From: Microbispora siamensis
GTDB taxonomy: Bacteria > Actinomycetota > Actinomycetes > Streptosporangiales > Streptosporangiaceae
Reading direction: 5' to 3'
DNA length: 64,000 nt
Assembly (NCBI RefSeq): GCF_016863095.1
Contig: NZ_BOOF01000044.1
Location: forward strand, 32,826-96,825
This document shows positions 49,323-58,945 of this stretch, piece after piece (the stretch's first letter is position 1; every line of letters begins with the position of its first letter). The translations under genes and the position numbers were made by a program. Under the pieces are notes generated by a model. The model was not told the origin of the DNA and made no database searches. It worked only from the letters and a program-made list of their open reading frames with translations.

Positions 49323-50987
49323 ATGAGCCAACCCCCCGGCGGCCCCCTGACCAGCCGCCGCGGATTCCTCGGGATCGTCGGCGCGGGCGCGCTCGCCGCC
49401 GCAGGCCTCACCGGCTGCGCGGCCAAGAAGGAAGTGTCCAAGGGCACCGCCGTCGCCGCCGACAAGCTCAAGGGCCTCGTACCCACCCGCGTGCCGTTCC
49501 AGGTGGCCGGCCTGTCGCCCGACCTGCCGGGCGGCGAATTCGTCGAACCCGGCTTCCTGACCAGGCCGGGCACGATCGTCCAGGCCGTCACCGCCAAGCC
49601 GATCACCAGCGGCACGGAGGTGAAGGTGATGACCCCGCTGTGGGGCACCGTCCCTCCCGGCCTCGGCGAGAACTCCTACTACGACGCCGTCAACGAGCGG
49701 CTCGGCGGGGTCGTCCGGTTCAACATCTCCGACGGCAACACGTACGTGGACAAGCTGAACACGATCCTCGCCAGTGGCGACGTGCCCGACATGATCCAGA
49801 TTCCGGGCTGGAACCTGATCACCATCGCCCACTTCACGGAGGCGGCCAACAAGCTCTTCGCCGACCTGTCCCCCTATCTCGCGGGCGACAAGGCCAGGGA
49901 GTTCCCGCTGCTGGCCAACTACGACACCGCCGCCTGGGAGTACGGCGTGTTCGGCGGCGTGCTCCAGGGCATCCCGTGGCAGAACGCGCCCTATCCGTTC
50001 GCCACGATCGTCCGCCAGGACATCCTCGACGAGCTCGGCCTGTCCCATCCCAAGAGCGCCGACGACCTGCTCACGCTCGGCAAGGAGCTGACCGACCCGA
50101 AGAAGAAGCGCTGGGCCTTCGGCGGCATGGACCAGGAGGTCCAGCGGGCGTTCGGCGCCCCGCGCGAGTGGCGCAAGCAGCCCGACGGCACGCTGATCTA
50201 CAAGTACGAGACGCCGGAGTGGCAGCAGTCCATCGAGCTCCTGACGAAGCTGTTCGACGCGGGATACGTCCACCCGGACGTCGTGGCGAACCAGTTCGCC
50301 GACCACAAGGAGCCCTTCGGCAGCGGGCAGATGGTCATGTACAAGGACGGGCTCGGCGCGATCCACGAAATCCTCGGCCGCTATCTGCCCGGCAACCCGA
50401 AGATCAACGTGCGGGCCGTGGATCCGTACCCGGCCCACCCTGGCGGCAAGGTCATCGTCTGGCGCAACGAGCCCGCCGGGATGTTCTGCTTCATCAAGAA
50501 GGGCCTCGGCGACGCCCGCACCCGCGAGCTGCTCGGCATCGCCAACTGGTGCTCCGCGCCGTACGGCACGCAGGAGTACGACCTGGTGAACAACGGCGTC
50601 GAGGGCAAGCACTTCACGGTCAAGGACGGGCAGGTCCAGCAGACCGCGCTCGGCCGCAAGGAGGTCGCCCCGACCTACATGTTCCTGTCCGGACGGCCCG
50701 GCGCGATCACCGAGAACCAGTATCCCGGCTACGTCGAGGCGTACCACGGCTGGCAGAAGACGGCCTCGCAATACCTGGAGAACGACCCGTTCGTCGGCAT
50801 CCGGGTCGAGGTGCCGTCCAAGATGGCCGCTCTGGTCAAGCCGACCGAGGACAAGATGAACGAGATCTTCCGCGGCAAGCGGCCGATCTCGGAGTGGGCC
50901 ACGATCGTCAAGGACTGGCAGGAGCAGGGCGGCAACGAGGCCCGCGAGTTCTACATGAAGGTCGCCAGGGAGAACGGGCGGCTGTGA
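49323..50987 (+). CDS. Sugar ABC transporter substrate-binding lipoprotein (LplA type)
   Basis: A 554-aa family 1 solute-binding lipoprotein. The N-terminus has a Tat motif (SRRGFLG) and lipobox LTGC. Mature landmarks are TEVKVMTPLWGTVPPGL, DVPDMIQIPGWN, PYPFATIVRQDILDELGL and PIVERSE-like NPKINVRAVDPYP regions. Its length and the following permeases match the LplABC/YtcQ group that carries complex oligosaccharides. GGAAGGATCGC precedes the ATG. With the GH42 gene downstream, a galactose-containing or galacturonate-linked oligosaccharide is the likely cargo. Confidence 0.92.
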   Translation: MSQPPGGPLTSRRGFLGIVGAGALAAAGLTGCAAKKEVSKGTAVAADKLKGLVPTRVPFQVAGLSPDLPGGEFVEPGFLTRPGTIVQAVTAKPITSGTEVKVMTPLWGTVPPGLGENSYYDAVNERLGGVVRFNISDGNTYVDKLNTILASGDVPDMIQIPGWNLITIAHFTEAANKLFADLSPYLAGDKAREFPLLANYDTAAWEYGVFGGVLQGIPWQNAPYPFATIVRQDILDELGLSHPKSADDLLTLGKELTDPKKKRWAFGGMDQEVQRAFGAPREWRKQPDGTLIYKYETPEWQQSIELLTKLFDAGYVHPDVVANQFADHKEPFGSGQMVMYKDGLGAIHEILGRYLPGNPKINVRAVDPYPAHPGGKVIVWRNEPAGMFCFIKKGLGDARTRELLGIANWCSAPYGTQEYDLVNNGVEGKHFTVKDGQVQQTALGRKEVAPTYMFLSGRPGAITENQYPGYVEAYHGWQKTASQYLENDPFVGIRVEVPSKMAALVKPTEDKMNEIFRGKRPISEWATIVKDWQEQGGNEAREFYMKVARENGRL

Positions 50988-51979
50988 GCGCCGACGCGGA
51001 CACGAGGAGCGTGACGGAGGTCCGGCCCGGGGCGACCCAGGCCGGACCGGCCGTCGGCCCGCGGCGGGACACCTTCGCCGCGCGGCTGCGCCGGGACTGG
51101 CCACTGCTGGTCATGGCCGCGCCGATGCTGGTGCTGGTCACGGCCTTCTGGTGGATCCCGGCGCTGGGAAACGTCATCGCCTTCCAGGACTACAACCCGT
51201 TTACCGGCGGCATCCTGGGCAGCCCGATCATCGGTTTCACCAACTTCGCCGAGCTGTTCGGCGACCCGCAGTTCATCCGGGCGGTGGTGAACACGCTGGG
51301 CATCACCGCGTTCCAGCTCGTCTTCTACTTCCCGGTGCCGATCGCGCTCGCGCTGCTGCTCAACAGCGTGGTCTCCGGGCGGCTGCGGGCCTTCATCCAG
51401 GGCGTCGTCTACCTGCCCCACTTCTTCTCGTGGGTGCTGGTGGTCGCGATCTTCCAGCAGATGTTCGGCGGCGCCGGCCTCATCGCGCAGATCCTGCGCG
51501 ACCACGGGCACTCGGGCATCGACTGGATGACGAACTCCGACACGTTCATCCTGCTGGTCACCGCCGAAACGGTCTGGAAGGACGCCGGCTGGGGCACGAT
51601 CGTGTTCCTCGCCGCGCTCAGCACGATCGACCCCAACCTGTACGAGGCCGCCGCCGTCGACGGAGCCCGCCGGTGGCGCCGCATGTGGCACATCACGCTG
51701 CCCGGGCTGCGGCCGGTCATCGTGCTGCTGCTGATCCTGCGGCTCGGCGACGCGCTCAACGTCGGTTTCGAACAGTTCATGCTGCAGCGCAGCGCGGTCG
51801 GCAGCAAGGTGTCGGAGGTCTTCGACACCTTCGTCTACTGGTCCGGCCTGCGCACCGGCGACTTCGGGTACGGCGCGGCGGCCGGTCTGTTCAAGGGCCT
51901 GGTCGGGCTCGCGCTCATCCTGGCGGCCAACCGGGTGGCGCACGCCCTGGGCGAGCGGGGGGTGTATTCGCGATCATGA
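50984..51979 (+). CDS. Sugar ABC transporter permease (LplB type)
   Basis: A 331-aa permease with a 45-residue charged N-terminus and six helices. Landmarks are NVIAFQDYNPFTGGILGSPI, the GFTNFAELF segment, VYLPHFFSWVLVVAIFQQMF, and the EAA loop YEAAAVDGARRWRRMWHITL, followed by QFMLQRSAVGSKVSEVFDTF. The GTG overlaps the binding-protein stop. It partners the next permease. Confidence 0.93.
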   Translation: MSADADTRSVTEVRPGATQAGPAVGPRRDTFAARLRRDWPLLVMAAPMLVLVTAFWWIPALGNVIAFQDYNPFTGGILGSPIIGFTNFAELFGDPQFIRAVVNTLGITAFQLVFYFPVPIALALLLNSVVSGRLRAFIQGVVYLPHFFSWVLVVAIFQQMFGGAGLIAQILRDHGHSGIDWMTNSDTFILLVTAETVWKDAGWGTIVFLAALSTIDPNLYEAAAVDGARRWRRMWHITLPGLRPVIVLLLILRLGDALNVGFEQFMLQRSAVGSKVSEVFDTFVYWSGLRTGDFGYGAAAGLFKGLVGLALILAANRVAHALGERGVYSRS

Positions 51980-52887
51980 GCAAGACGAAGGTGTCCGGGC
52001 TCGCGCCCTGGGAGGAGCCGGGCTCGGCCGCGGGCCGGATCGGCAAGGGCGGCGTGCTCGCGCTCATCGTGCTCGCCGTGCTGCTGCCGCTCTACACGAT
52101 CGTGCTGACCAGCCTGTCGTCGGCCGAGACGGTGAACCGGGTCGGCGGCCTGGTGCTGGTGCCTGACGGCATCACGTTCGACGCGTACCGCCAGATCTTC
52201 TCCGACAGCGTGGTCAGCCGCGCCGTGCTGGTCAGCACCGGCGTCACCATCGTAGGCACCGCGGTCAGCCTCGGCGTGAGCGTCCTCGGGGCGTACGCGC
52301 TGTCGCGGCCGGGGACGCTGTTCCACCGGCCGATCCTGTTCTGCGTGCTGCTGATGTTCGTGTTCTTCCCGGGCCTGATCCCGACCTACCTGATGGTGGC
52401 CTCACTCGGGCTGAAGGACACGTACTGGTCGCTGATCCTGCCGTCGGCCGTGTCGGCGTTCAACGTCGTCGTGCTGCGCGCGTTCTTCATGAACATCCCG
52501 CGCGAGCTACTCGACAGCGCCCGCATCGACGGCGCCGGGGAGTTCCGCATCCTGTGGCGGATCGTGCTCCCGCTGTCGAAGGCGGTCACGGCGGTCATCG
52601 GCCTGTTCTACGCGGTCGGCTACTGGAACGCCTGGTTCAACGCCATGCTGTTCATCGACGACACCCGCAAGTGGCCGCTCGCGCTGATCCTGCGGTCGTA
52701 CGTCGTGGACTCCAACCCGCTGCCGACCGCCACCGTGGGCGTGAGCGGCTTCGGCCACGTCGCGCCGCCGACCCTGGCGATCAAGATGGCCATCGTCGCC
52801 ATCGCCGTGCTGCCCGCCCTGGTCATCTACCCGTTCGTGCAACGTCACTTCACCAAGGGCGTCATCATCGGCGCCATCAAGGGCTGA
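51976..52887 (+). CDS. Sugar ABC transporter permease (LplC/YtcP type)
   Basis: A 303-aa permease. LLPLYTIVLTSLSSAETVNR near the start and the EAA-like loop LLDSARIDGAGEFRILWRIV are typical of the MalG side of LplC systems, as is the YWNAWFNAMLFIDDTRKWPL segment. The ATG overlaps the LplB-like stop by 4 bp. The operon has no ATPase, so the shared MsiK-type subunit is again inferred. A hairpin follows before the GH42 gene. Confidence 0.93.
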   Translation: MSKTKVSGLAPWEEPGSAAGRIGKGGVLALIVLAVLLPLYTIVLTSLSSAETVNRVGGLVLVPDGITFDAYRQIFSDSVVSRAVLVSTGVTIVGTAVSLGVSVLGAYALSRPGTLFHRPILFCVLLMFVFFPGLIPTYLMVASLGLKDTYWSLILPSAVSAFNVVVLRAFFMNIPRELLDSARIDGAGEFRILWRIVLPLSKAVTAVIGLFYAVGYWNAWFNAMLFIDDTRKWPLALILRSYVVDSNPLPTATVGVSGFGHVAPPTLAIKMAIVAIAVLPALVIYPFVQRHFTKGVIIGAIKG

Positions 52888-52900
52888 GGCCCCCCAGACC

Positions 52901-52934
52901 GACGCCCCGCCGCACCTCCCACCGGCGGGGCGTC
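52901..52934. terminator. Intra-operon hairpin between permease and GH42
   Basis: GACGCCCCGCCG (52901-52912) pairs perfectly with CGGCGGGGCGTC (52923-52934) across a 10-base loop. It lies in the 67-bp gap before the GH42 start on the same strand. It could partly terminate transcription or protect the transporter mRNA, lowering enzyme relative to transporter expression. Confidence 0.75.
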
Positions 52935-52954
52935 GCCTAATGAAAGGCACGTGC

Positions 52955-54859
52955 ATGCGGCTCTGGTATGGCGGGGACTACAACCCGGAGCAGTGGCCCG
53001 AGGAGGTCTGGGCCGAGGACGTCGCGCTCATGCGCCGGGCCGGCGTCAACCTCGTCACCGTCGGCGTCTTCTCCTGGTCGCGGCTGGAGCCGTCCGAGGG
53101 CCGCTACACCTTCGGCTGGCTCGACCGGGTGCTCGACCTGCTCGCCGACGGCGGGATCCGGGTGGACCTGGCCGTCCCGACCGCCTCTCCCCCGCCGTGG
53201 TTCTCCCTGGCGCACCCCGACGCCCTGACCGTCACGCGGGACGGCGTACGGCTCACGCACGGCAGCCGCGACACCTACTGCGTGAGCGCCCCGGCGTACC
53301 GTGAGGCGTCGCTGCGGATCACCCGCGCCCTCGGCGAGCGCTACCGCGACCATCCCGCCCTGGCCATCTGGCACGTGCACAACGAGTACGGCACGCCCTG
53401 CCACTGCGACCATGCCGCCGCGGCGTTCCGGGCCTGGCTGCGGGAGCGGTACGGCGACCTCGACGCGCTCAACGAGGCCTGGACGACCGCGTTCTGGGGC
53501 CAGCACTACTCGGACTGGGCGCAGATCACCCCGCCCCGGGCGACGCAGTACCTTCCCAATCCGGCGCAGGCGCTCGACTTCCGCCGGTTCGTCTCGGACG
53601 AGATGCTCGCCCACTTCACCGAGCAGCGCGACCTGCTGCGCGAGCTGACCCCCGGCGTGCCTGTCACCACCAACTACGTGCTGGCCGGCTGGGCCAGTGT
53701 CGACCACTGGAAGTGGTCGCGCGAGGTGGACCTGGTCGCCGTCGACGACTATCCCACGGGGCGGGGCATGGCGGCGGCCGAGCAGACCGCCTTCGCCGCC
53801 GACCTGGCCCGATCGTGGGCGGGCGGGCGGCCCTGGCTGCTGATGGAGCAGGCCACGGGCTATGTTCTGGGCCCACGCGCGTCGCCCAAGGAGCCCGGCG
53901 AGATCGCCAGGCACAGCCTGCAACACGTCGCCCGGGGCTCGAAGGGCGCGATGTTCTTCCAGTGGCGGGCCTCCCGCGGTGGCGCCGAGCAGTGGCATCC
54001 GGGCATGCTCCCGCACACCGGCCCGGACTCCCGCGTCTTCCGCGAGGTCTGCGCCCTGGGCGAGGCGCTGGAGCGGATCCCGGCGCCATCCGACGAGCCG
54101 CCCGTCGTCGAGGCGGAGGTCGCGATCCTCTGGGACGAGGAGGCGTGGTGGGCCGTGCAGGGGCCCGGCCTGCCGTCCACGGAGATCGACTACCTCGCGG
54201 CCGTCGAGCAGGCCCACCGAGTGTTGTGGCGGCAGGGCGTCGCCGCCTGCTTCGCCCACCCGTCGCACGATCTGCCGGCGTACCGGGCCGTCCTCGTGCC
54301 GAGCCTCTATCTGATCTCCGACGAGGCCGCCCGGAACCTCGCGGCGTACGTGGAGGGCGGCGGCACGCTCGTCGCGTCGTTCTTCAGCGGGATCGCCGAC
54401 GAGCACACCCGGATCAGGCTGGGCGGCTACCCGGGCGCCTTGCGCGAGATCCTCGGCATCAGCGTGGAGGAGTTCCGTCCGCTCGCCGACCCGATCGAGT
54501 TGCCGGAATTCGGCCGCGCGACGGTGTGGAGCGAGGTCGTCCACCTGGACGGGGCCGAGGTGGTCGCCCGCTACCCCGGCGGCGGGCCCGCCGTCACGTG
54601 CCACCGCCACGGCGGCGGCACGGCGTGGTACGTCTCGACGCGGCTCGACGACCCCGGCTACGCCCGCGTCCTCGCCCGCGCCGGCCTGGCCGGGAGCGGC
54701 ATCCCCGGCGTCGAGGTCGTACGGCAGCGGGACCGGGTCTTCGCCGTCAACCACACGGAGGACGAGCAGCCCGTGCCGCTCCACGGCACCGACCTGATCA
54801 CCGGCAGGCCGGTCGGCGGCAAGCTCGGTCCCGGGGGCTACGTGGTCGTGCCCCTATAG
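52955..54859 (+). CDS. GH42 beta-galactosidase
   Basis: A 634-aa GH42 enzyme. It starts MRLWYGGDYNPEQWPEEVWA; the acid/base Glu is in IWHVHNEYGTP, the metal-binding Cys cluster is near CHCDHA, and the nucleophile Glu is in RPWLLMEQATGYVLGP. A trimerisation domain and a C-terminal sandwich follow. It lacks a signal peptide and hydrolyses imported beta-galactosides. I chose the ATG at 52955 preceded by GAAAGG; an ATG at 52940 is also in frame. Its last 6 bp overlap the convergent small gene. Confidence 0.94.
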   Translation: MRLWYGGDYNPEQWPEEVWAEDVALMRRAGVNLVTVGVFSWSRLEPSEGRYTFGWLDRVLDLLADGGIRVDLAVPTASPPPWFSLAHPDALTVTRDGVRLTHGSRDTYCVSAPAYREASLRITRALGERYRDHPALAIWHVHNEYGTPCHCDHAAAAFRAWLRERYGDLDALNEAWTTAFWGQHYSDWAQITPPRATQYLPNPAQALDFRRFVSDEMLAHFTEQRDLLRELTPGVPVTTNYVLAGWASVDHWKWSREVDLVAVDDYPTGRGMAAAEQTAFAADLARSWAGGRPWLLMEQATGYVLGPRASPKEPGEIARHSLQHVARGSKGAMFFQWRASRGGAEQWHPGMLPHTGPDSRVFREVCALGEALERIPAPSDEPPVVEAEVAILWDEEAWWAVQGPGLPSTEIDYLAAVEQAHRVLWRQGVAACFAHPSHDLPAYRAVLVPSLYLISDEAARNLAAYVEGGGTLVASFFSGIADEHTRIRLGGYPGALREILGISVEEFRPLADPIELPEFGRATVWSEVVHLDGAEVVARYPGGGPAVTCHRHGGGTAWYVSTRLDDPGYARVLARAGLAGSGIPGVEVVRQRDRVFAVNHTEDEQPVPLHGTDLITGRPVGGKLGPGGYVVVPL

Positions 54860-55186
54860 ATGTCGTACGGGGATCCGGGGCGCCTCGGCCTCGGCGGCCG
54901 GGCGGTGGTGGCGGGGGATCTCGGTGGTCTGCTGCGCACCCTCCGGCTGTCCGGGCTGCGGCTTCTCCGGCGCCTGTTCCCGCGCGGGGCGGCCCTCCGC
55001 CTGGTGGATCTCGTTCTCCAGGTCGTCCGCCGTCGGCGCCTCCAGCATGCGCGGCACGATCGCGGCCCCGGCCCGGGGGACGGCCCAGAAGCTTCCGGTG
55101 CGCTCGCCGTACCAGACCATCCAGCCGGGCGTCCTGGCCGCCAGTGCCCGCGCCGCGTCCCTGCCTGCGGTGATCTCGTCCGCCAT
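54854..55186 (-). CDS. Conserved-type hypothetical protein
   Basis: A 110-aa acidic protein of unknown function. The N-terminal 60 residues look folded (AARTPGWMVWYGERTGSFWA, IVPRMLEAPTADDLENEIHQ), and the rest is a Pro/Gln/Glu-rich disordered tail. The ATG follows GGGAGG by 6 bp. Similar short proteins are common in actinomycete genomes but none has a known role that I can name. Confidence 0.72.
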   Translation of the reverse strand: MADEITAGRDAARALAARTPGWMVWYGERTGSFWAVPRAGAAIVPRMLEAPTADDLENEIHQAEGRPAREQAPEKPQPGQPEGAQQTTEIPRHHRPAAEAEAPRIPVRHL

Positions 55187-55734
55187 GCCGATCCTCCCGT
55201 TCGACGTACTTCCGGGAACCGGCCCTCTACCCCGCTGCGGACGGGTCAAGCGCCGATCCCTGGCGTTCCCGTGACCTTCCGGATGGACCGGTCAGGTTTG
55301 CGCCATGGACACGGCATCGTCGGTAATGCGTTCATCAAGAAGGAATGGGGAGAGTAAGCATTTTTCGAGAAAGGCGGGATATGCCTCGTTTATCTGGCTA
55401 GCTGGTATGTTGGAAGAGTTCCAGTCTCCACCTCGGCGAGACCGGGCGGCCCGCACCGGTCACCGCGTCCGGGCACCCGCCTCCGGCGATCACCCGCAGG
55501 CCGTCGTCCCCTACGGGACAGGGGTTTCCGATGATCCCGGGAGGTTCGGGACACATCACCAAAGATCGCTACAAAGCCCGCCTTCTTTACCTATTTGCCA
55601 CATTCTGGCGTACAGGTGGGATTGCCAGACGGACTCGCATACCATCGACCGTCGCGCATTACCGGGACCTGACACTCCGCCGGGTAGCGTCGTTCAAGAC
55701 AGTACGCCCGAAAAATATGGATGAAGGCGCGTAT
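55187..55734. other. Long intergenic region before a STAS gene
   Basis: I see no supportable gene in these 548 bp. Codon-position bias is lost, and two AT-richer pockets lie near 55340-55440 and 55560-55735. A GGGTAG hexamer at 55682-55687 resembles the -10 of stress sigma factors, but no matching GTTT -35 is found at the right distance. The promoter of the downstream STAS gene must lie here. Confidence 0.5.
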
Positions 55735-56115
55735 ATGACAACGCAGCAGCTCGAGATTACTGTGAGCGATCATCAGCCGGCCGTCGTGGTCGCGCTGCGA
55801 GGTGAACTCGACATCGCCAGCGGGGACACGCTCCGGAGGGCGATCAGGAATCTTGTCCGCCAGGGTCGCGTCAAGATCGTGGTGGATGCGTCCGGTCTGC
55901 GGTTCTGCGACTCCTGCGGCCTGGAAGCGCTGCTGGACGCCCGGGACGACATCGAGAAGGCCGCCGGTTCGATGCGGCTCACCGGAGTTCACGGCATCTT
56001 GAAGATCGTCCTCGAGGCGACCCGGCTGCGCGACACGTTCGTCATCGACGGCACGCCCGTCGAGGCCGTCGCCGCCATGGTGGTGACAGCCTCACAGCAC
56101 GTGTCCATGGTCTGA
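55735..56115 (+). CDS. STAS-domain anti-sigma factor antagonist
   Basis: A 126-aa protein consisting of one STAS domain. RGELDIASGDTLRRAIRNLV leads to VVDASGLRFCDSCGLEALLD. The phospho-acceptor position is Ser in D-S-C, where most relatives have DST or DSS. This is the second of three STAS genes in the window. GAAGG precedes the ATG by 8 bp; upstream in-frame codons are unsupported. A strong terminator follows. Confidence 0.9.
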   Translation: MTTQQLEITVSDHQPAVVVALRGELDIASGDTLRRAIRNLVRQGRVKIVVDASGLRFCDSCGLEALLDARDDIEKAAGSMRLTGVHGILKIVLEATRLRDTFVIDGTPVEAVAAMVVTASQHVSMV

Positions 56116-56143
56116 GTGTTCGTGGTCTGACCGTTTGACCTCC

Positions 56144-56174
56144 GGCCCCCGCCCTCTCATCGAGTGCGGGGGCC
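56144..56174. terminator. Hairpin terminator after STAS gene
   Basis: GGCCCCCGC (56144-56152) pairs with GCGGGGGCC (56166-56174) over a 13-base loop, 28 bp after the STAS stop. Confidence 0.75.
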
Positions 56175-56269
56175 TCTGACGGCCCGCCGCGGTCGTTTGT
56201 GCCTGTGAGGTCCGGGTACGCGCGGACGAGGGGGAACGGCCCCACGTCGTTCAGGGGAGGAACACGGAC

Positions 56270-57718
56270 ATGGATCAGTCCCGCGCACCCGTGCTGGAGG
56301 CGCTCACCGCCTATCGCCGACGGGGGGACATCAGCTTCACGCCTCCTGGCCACAAGCAGGGGCGGGGGGTGGATCCGCGGGTTCTGGAGGTCCTGGGCGA
56401 GGACCTTTTCAGGGACGACGTGATGATCATGAACGGCCTGGACGACCGGTTGCAGAGCAAGGGCGTCCTCGAAGAGGCGCAGCAGCTCATGGCGGAGGCG
56501 GTCAACGCCGAGCAGGCGTTCTTCTCCACCTGTGGCAGCTCCCTGTCGGTCAAGAGCGCGATGCTCTCCGTGGCCGGGCCAGGGGAGAAACTGCTGGTCG
56601 CACGCAACGCCCACAAGTCGGTCATCTCGGCACTGATCCTGAGCGGCGTCGAGCCCGTCTGGGTGCACGGGGACTGGGACGGCGATCTGCACATGTCGTA
56701 TCCGCCCACGCCCGAGGCGGTGGAGGAGGCGTTCAAGGCGGCCCCCGACGCCAAGGGCGTCATCGTCGCCAGCCCGGTGGACTACGGCACCTGCGGCAAC
56801 CTGGAGGGCATCAACGAGGTGTGCCGCAGGTATGACCGGACGTTCATCGTGGACGAGGCCTGGGGCGCCCACCTGCCGTTCCACGAGGACCTGCCCACGT
56901 GGGGCATGAACGCCGGGGCCGACCTGTGCGTGACGAGCGTCCACAAGATGGGCAACGGGCTGGAGCAGAGCTCGGTGTTCCATCTGCAGGGCAACCGGGT
57001 GGACCCGGCGGTGCTCAAGGCCCGCGAGGACCTGCTCGGCACGACCAGCCCCTCGACCCTGATCTACGCGGCGCTCGACGGCTGGCGCAGGCAGATGGTG
57101 GAGCACGGCAAGGACCTGCTCGACCGTGCCCTGGAGCTCGCGGAGTCGGTCCGCACGGAGATCGGCAAGATGCACGGCCTGTGGGTGCTGAGCAAGGAGA
57201 ACACCCGCGCCTTCGACATGGACCCGCTGAAGATCGTCATCGACGTGTCGGAGCTCGGCGTCGACGGCTACCACGCGGCCGACTGGATACGCGAGCGCTG
57301 CCACGTCAACCTCTCGCTGAGCGACCACCGCCGGGTCAGCGCCGAGATCACCGTCGCCGACAGCGAGGAGACGGCCGGCAGGCTGCTCGACGCGCTGCGC
57401 GCCCTGTCGTCGGCCCGAGACCTGCCGCCCGCGGCCACGATCGACGTGCCCGAGCCGGGAGAGCTGGAGCTGGACGTCGCGATGCTGCCCAGGGACGCGT
57501 TCTTCGGGCGGGTCGAGATCGTGCCCACCGGCCAGGCGGTCGGCCGGATCGTGGCCGAGATGGTCACGCCGTACCCGCCGGGCGCGCCCGCCCTGTGCCC
57601 GGGCGAGCGCATCACCGAGCCGGTGCTGAGCTACCTGACCACCGGGCTCGAAGGCGGCATGAACATCCCGGACGTCAGCGACCCCGGCCTGAAGACGCTG
57701 CGCGTGGTCGCGGAGTGA
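56270..57718 (+). CDS. Orn/Lys/Arg decarboxylase family PLP enzyme
   Basis: A 482-aa fold-type I PLP enzyme. The N-terminus is ISFTPPGHKQGRGVDPRVLE, typical of the arginine/lysine/ornithine decarboxylase family. FFSTCGSSLSVKSAML binds the cofactor phosphate, TFIVDEAWGAHLPFHE has the ring Asp, and Lys226 in SVHKMGNG forms the Schiff base. A C-terminal decarboxylase domain includes FFGRVEIVPTGQAVGRIVAE and PPGAPALCPGERI. It would decarboxylate a basic amino acid to a polyamine precursor or agmatine; the exact amino acid cannot be assigned. It is monocistronic. Confidence 0.92.
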   Translation: MDQSRAPVLEALTAYRRRGDISFTPPGHKQGRGVDPRVLEVLGEDLFRDDVMIMNGLDDRLQSKGVLEEAQQLMAEAVNAEQAFFSTCGSSLSVKSAMLSVAGPGEKLLVARNAHKSVISALILSGVEPVWVHGDWDGDLHMSYPPTPEAVEEAFKAAPDAKGVIVASPVDYGTCGNLEGINEVCRRYDRTFIVDEAWGAHLPFHEDLPTWGMNAGADLCVTSVHKMGNGLEQSSVFHLQGNRVDPAVLKAREDLLGTTSPSTLIYAALDGWRRQMVEHGKDLLDRALELAESVRTEIGKMHGLWVLSKENTRAFDMDPLKIVIDVSELGVDGYHAADWIRERCHVNLSLSDHRRVSAEITVADSEETAGRLLDALRALSSARDLPPAATIDVPEPGELELDVAMLPRDAFFGRVEIVPTGQAVGRIVAEMVTPYPPGAPALCPGERITEPVLSYLTTGLEGGMNIPDVSDPGLKTLRVVAE

Positions 57719-57757
57719 CGGGAGCGTGACGGGAAGGCCCAATCAGGACCAGCACGG

Positions 57758-58945
57758 TCAGGCCCAGCAGGAGACGGCCGTCTGCGCCATGAGCAGCTCG
57801 GCCACGTCACCCAGCCGGCCGCGCCGCGCGTACGCCGCCCGCTGACGCGCCGCCCCCGATCCGCTGTGCCGTACGCGGTCGAGCTGGAGGGTCAGCGGCT
57901 CCCAGTCGCCGTTCTCCTCCAGCACCGGCCGCACGTGGTCGAGCAGGCGGTCCACCAGGCGCCACGCGGGAATCCGCGCGCCGCTCCCGCTCAGCAGGTC
58001 GAGCGCCTCGCCGTCCACGCCGTCGCGGGCGGCCCGCCAGTAGGCCGCCCGCAACAGGGTGTCCTCGACGTCGGGGGCGGGCACGCCGGCCCGCACGTCG
58101 CGCAGCGCCGTCTCGGCCAGCCCCCGCACCAGTCCGGCCAGCAGCACGGTCTCCCCGGCCGTCGGGCACACGTCCGCCGCGCGGATCTCCAGCGTCGGCA
58201 CGTGGTCGGACGGGCGGACCAGCCAGTAGATCATCTTCCGGTCGAGGATCGTCCCCCCGGCCAGCATGCCGGCGACGAGGCTCTCGTAGTGCTCGGCGGA
58301 GCGGAAGAACGGCGGCGGCTCCGCGCTCGGCCACCTGCCCATCATCAGCGCCCGCCAGCTCGCGTAGCCGGTGTCCCGGCCGTCCGCGATCGGCGAGTTC
58401 GCCGCGAGCGCCTGGAGGACCGGGAGCCAGGGCCGCAGGTGGTTGCTGACCCGCACCGCCTCCTCACGGTCCGCGATGCCGACGTGGATGTGGCAGCCGC
58501 AGACGCCCTGACCGTCCATGACCGCCCCGAACTCGCGGAGCATGGCCTGGTAGCGAGGGCACGACGACAGGGGCGGCACTCCCGGGTTGCCGTCCAGCGC
58601 GGTGCCGCACGCGATGAGCGCGAGCCCGGCGCTCGCGGCGGCGTCGGCGGCGGCGCGGCGCATCTCCAGCAGGTCGCCGTGCAGATCGCGCAGGCCGGTG
58701 TGCACGGCGCTGTTGCTCTCCAGTTGGAACTGCGTCAGTTCGAACACCAGCCGGTCCGCCCCCGGTCCGGCCGCCCGCTCGCGGATCTCCCGCGCCGCCG
58801 GGACGACCCGTCCGGTTCGCGGGTCGGCGAGCAGGAACTCCTCCTCGACTCCGAGCGTGAGCGTCGCCGGACTCACGGTTGCCTGCGCGACGAGGGAGGG
58901 TCCGTGCACGGTGTCGAACTGGACCTCCCTTGTCACGTCTGGCAT
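57758..58945 (-). CDS. Glutamate-cysteine ligase family 2 (YbdK-type carboxylate-amine ligase)
   Basis: A 395-aa GCS2 member. LTLGVEEEFLLADPRTGRVV, FQLESNSAVHTGLRDLHGDL, GVCGCHIHVGIADREEAVRV, SPIADGRDTGYASWRALMMG and LEIRAADVCPTAGETVLLAG are family hallmarks, with metal-binding Glu residues. Actinomycetes usually carry several copies; YbdK has only weak glutamate-cysteine ligase activity, and some relatives take part in natural-product amide formation. The ATG has a weak ribosome site. It is convergent with the decarboxylase. Confidence 0.9.
   Translation of the reverse strand: MPDVTREVQFDTVHGPSLVAQATVSPATLTLGVEEEFLLADPRTGRVVPAAREIRERAAGPGADRLVFELTQFQLESNSAVHTGLRDLHGDLLEMRRAAADAAASAGLALIACGTALDGNPGVPPLSSCPRYQAMLREFGAVMDGQGVCGCHIHVGIADREEAVRVSNHLRPWLPVLQALAANSPIADGRDTGYASWRALMMGRWPSAEPPPFFRSAEHYESLVAGMLAGGTILDRKMIYWLVRPSDHVPTLEIRAADVCPTAGETVLLAGLVRGLAETALRDVRAGVPAPDVEDTLLRAAYWRAARDGVDGEALDLLSGSGARIPAWRLVDRLLDHVRPVLEENGDWEPLTLQLDRVRHSGSGAARQRAAYARRGRLGDVAELLMAQTAVSCWA

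Noticed and set aside
55305..55724. 139-aa frame upstream of the STAS gene
   Set aside because: Irregular codon use and no recognisable product; more likely leader or promoter DNA.
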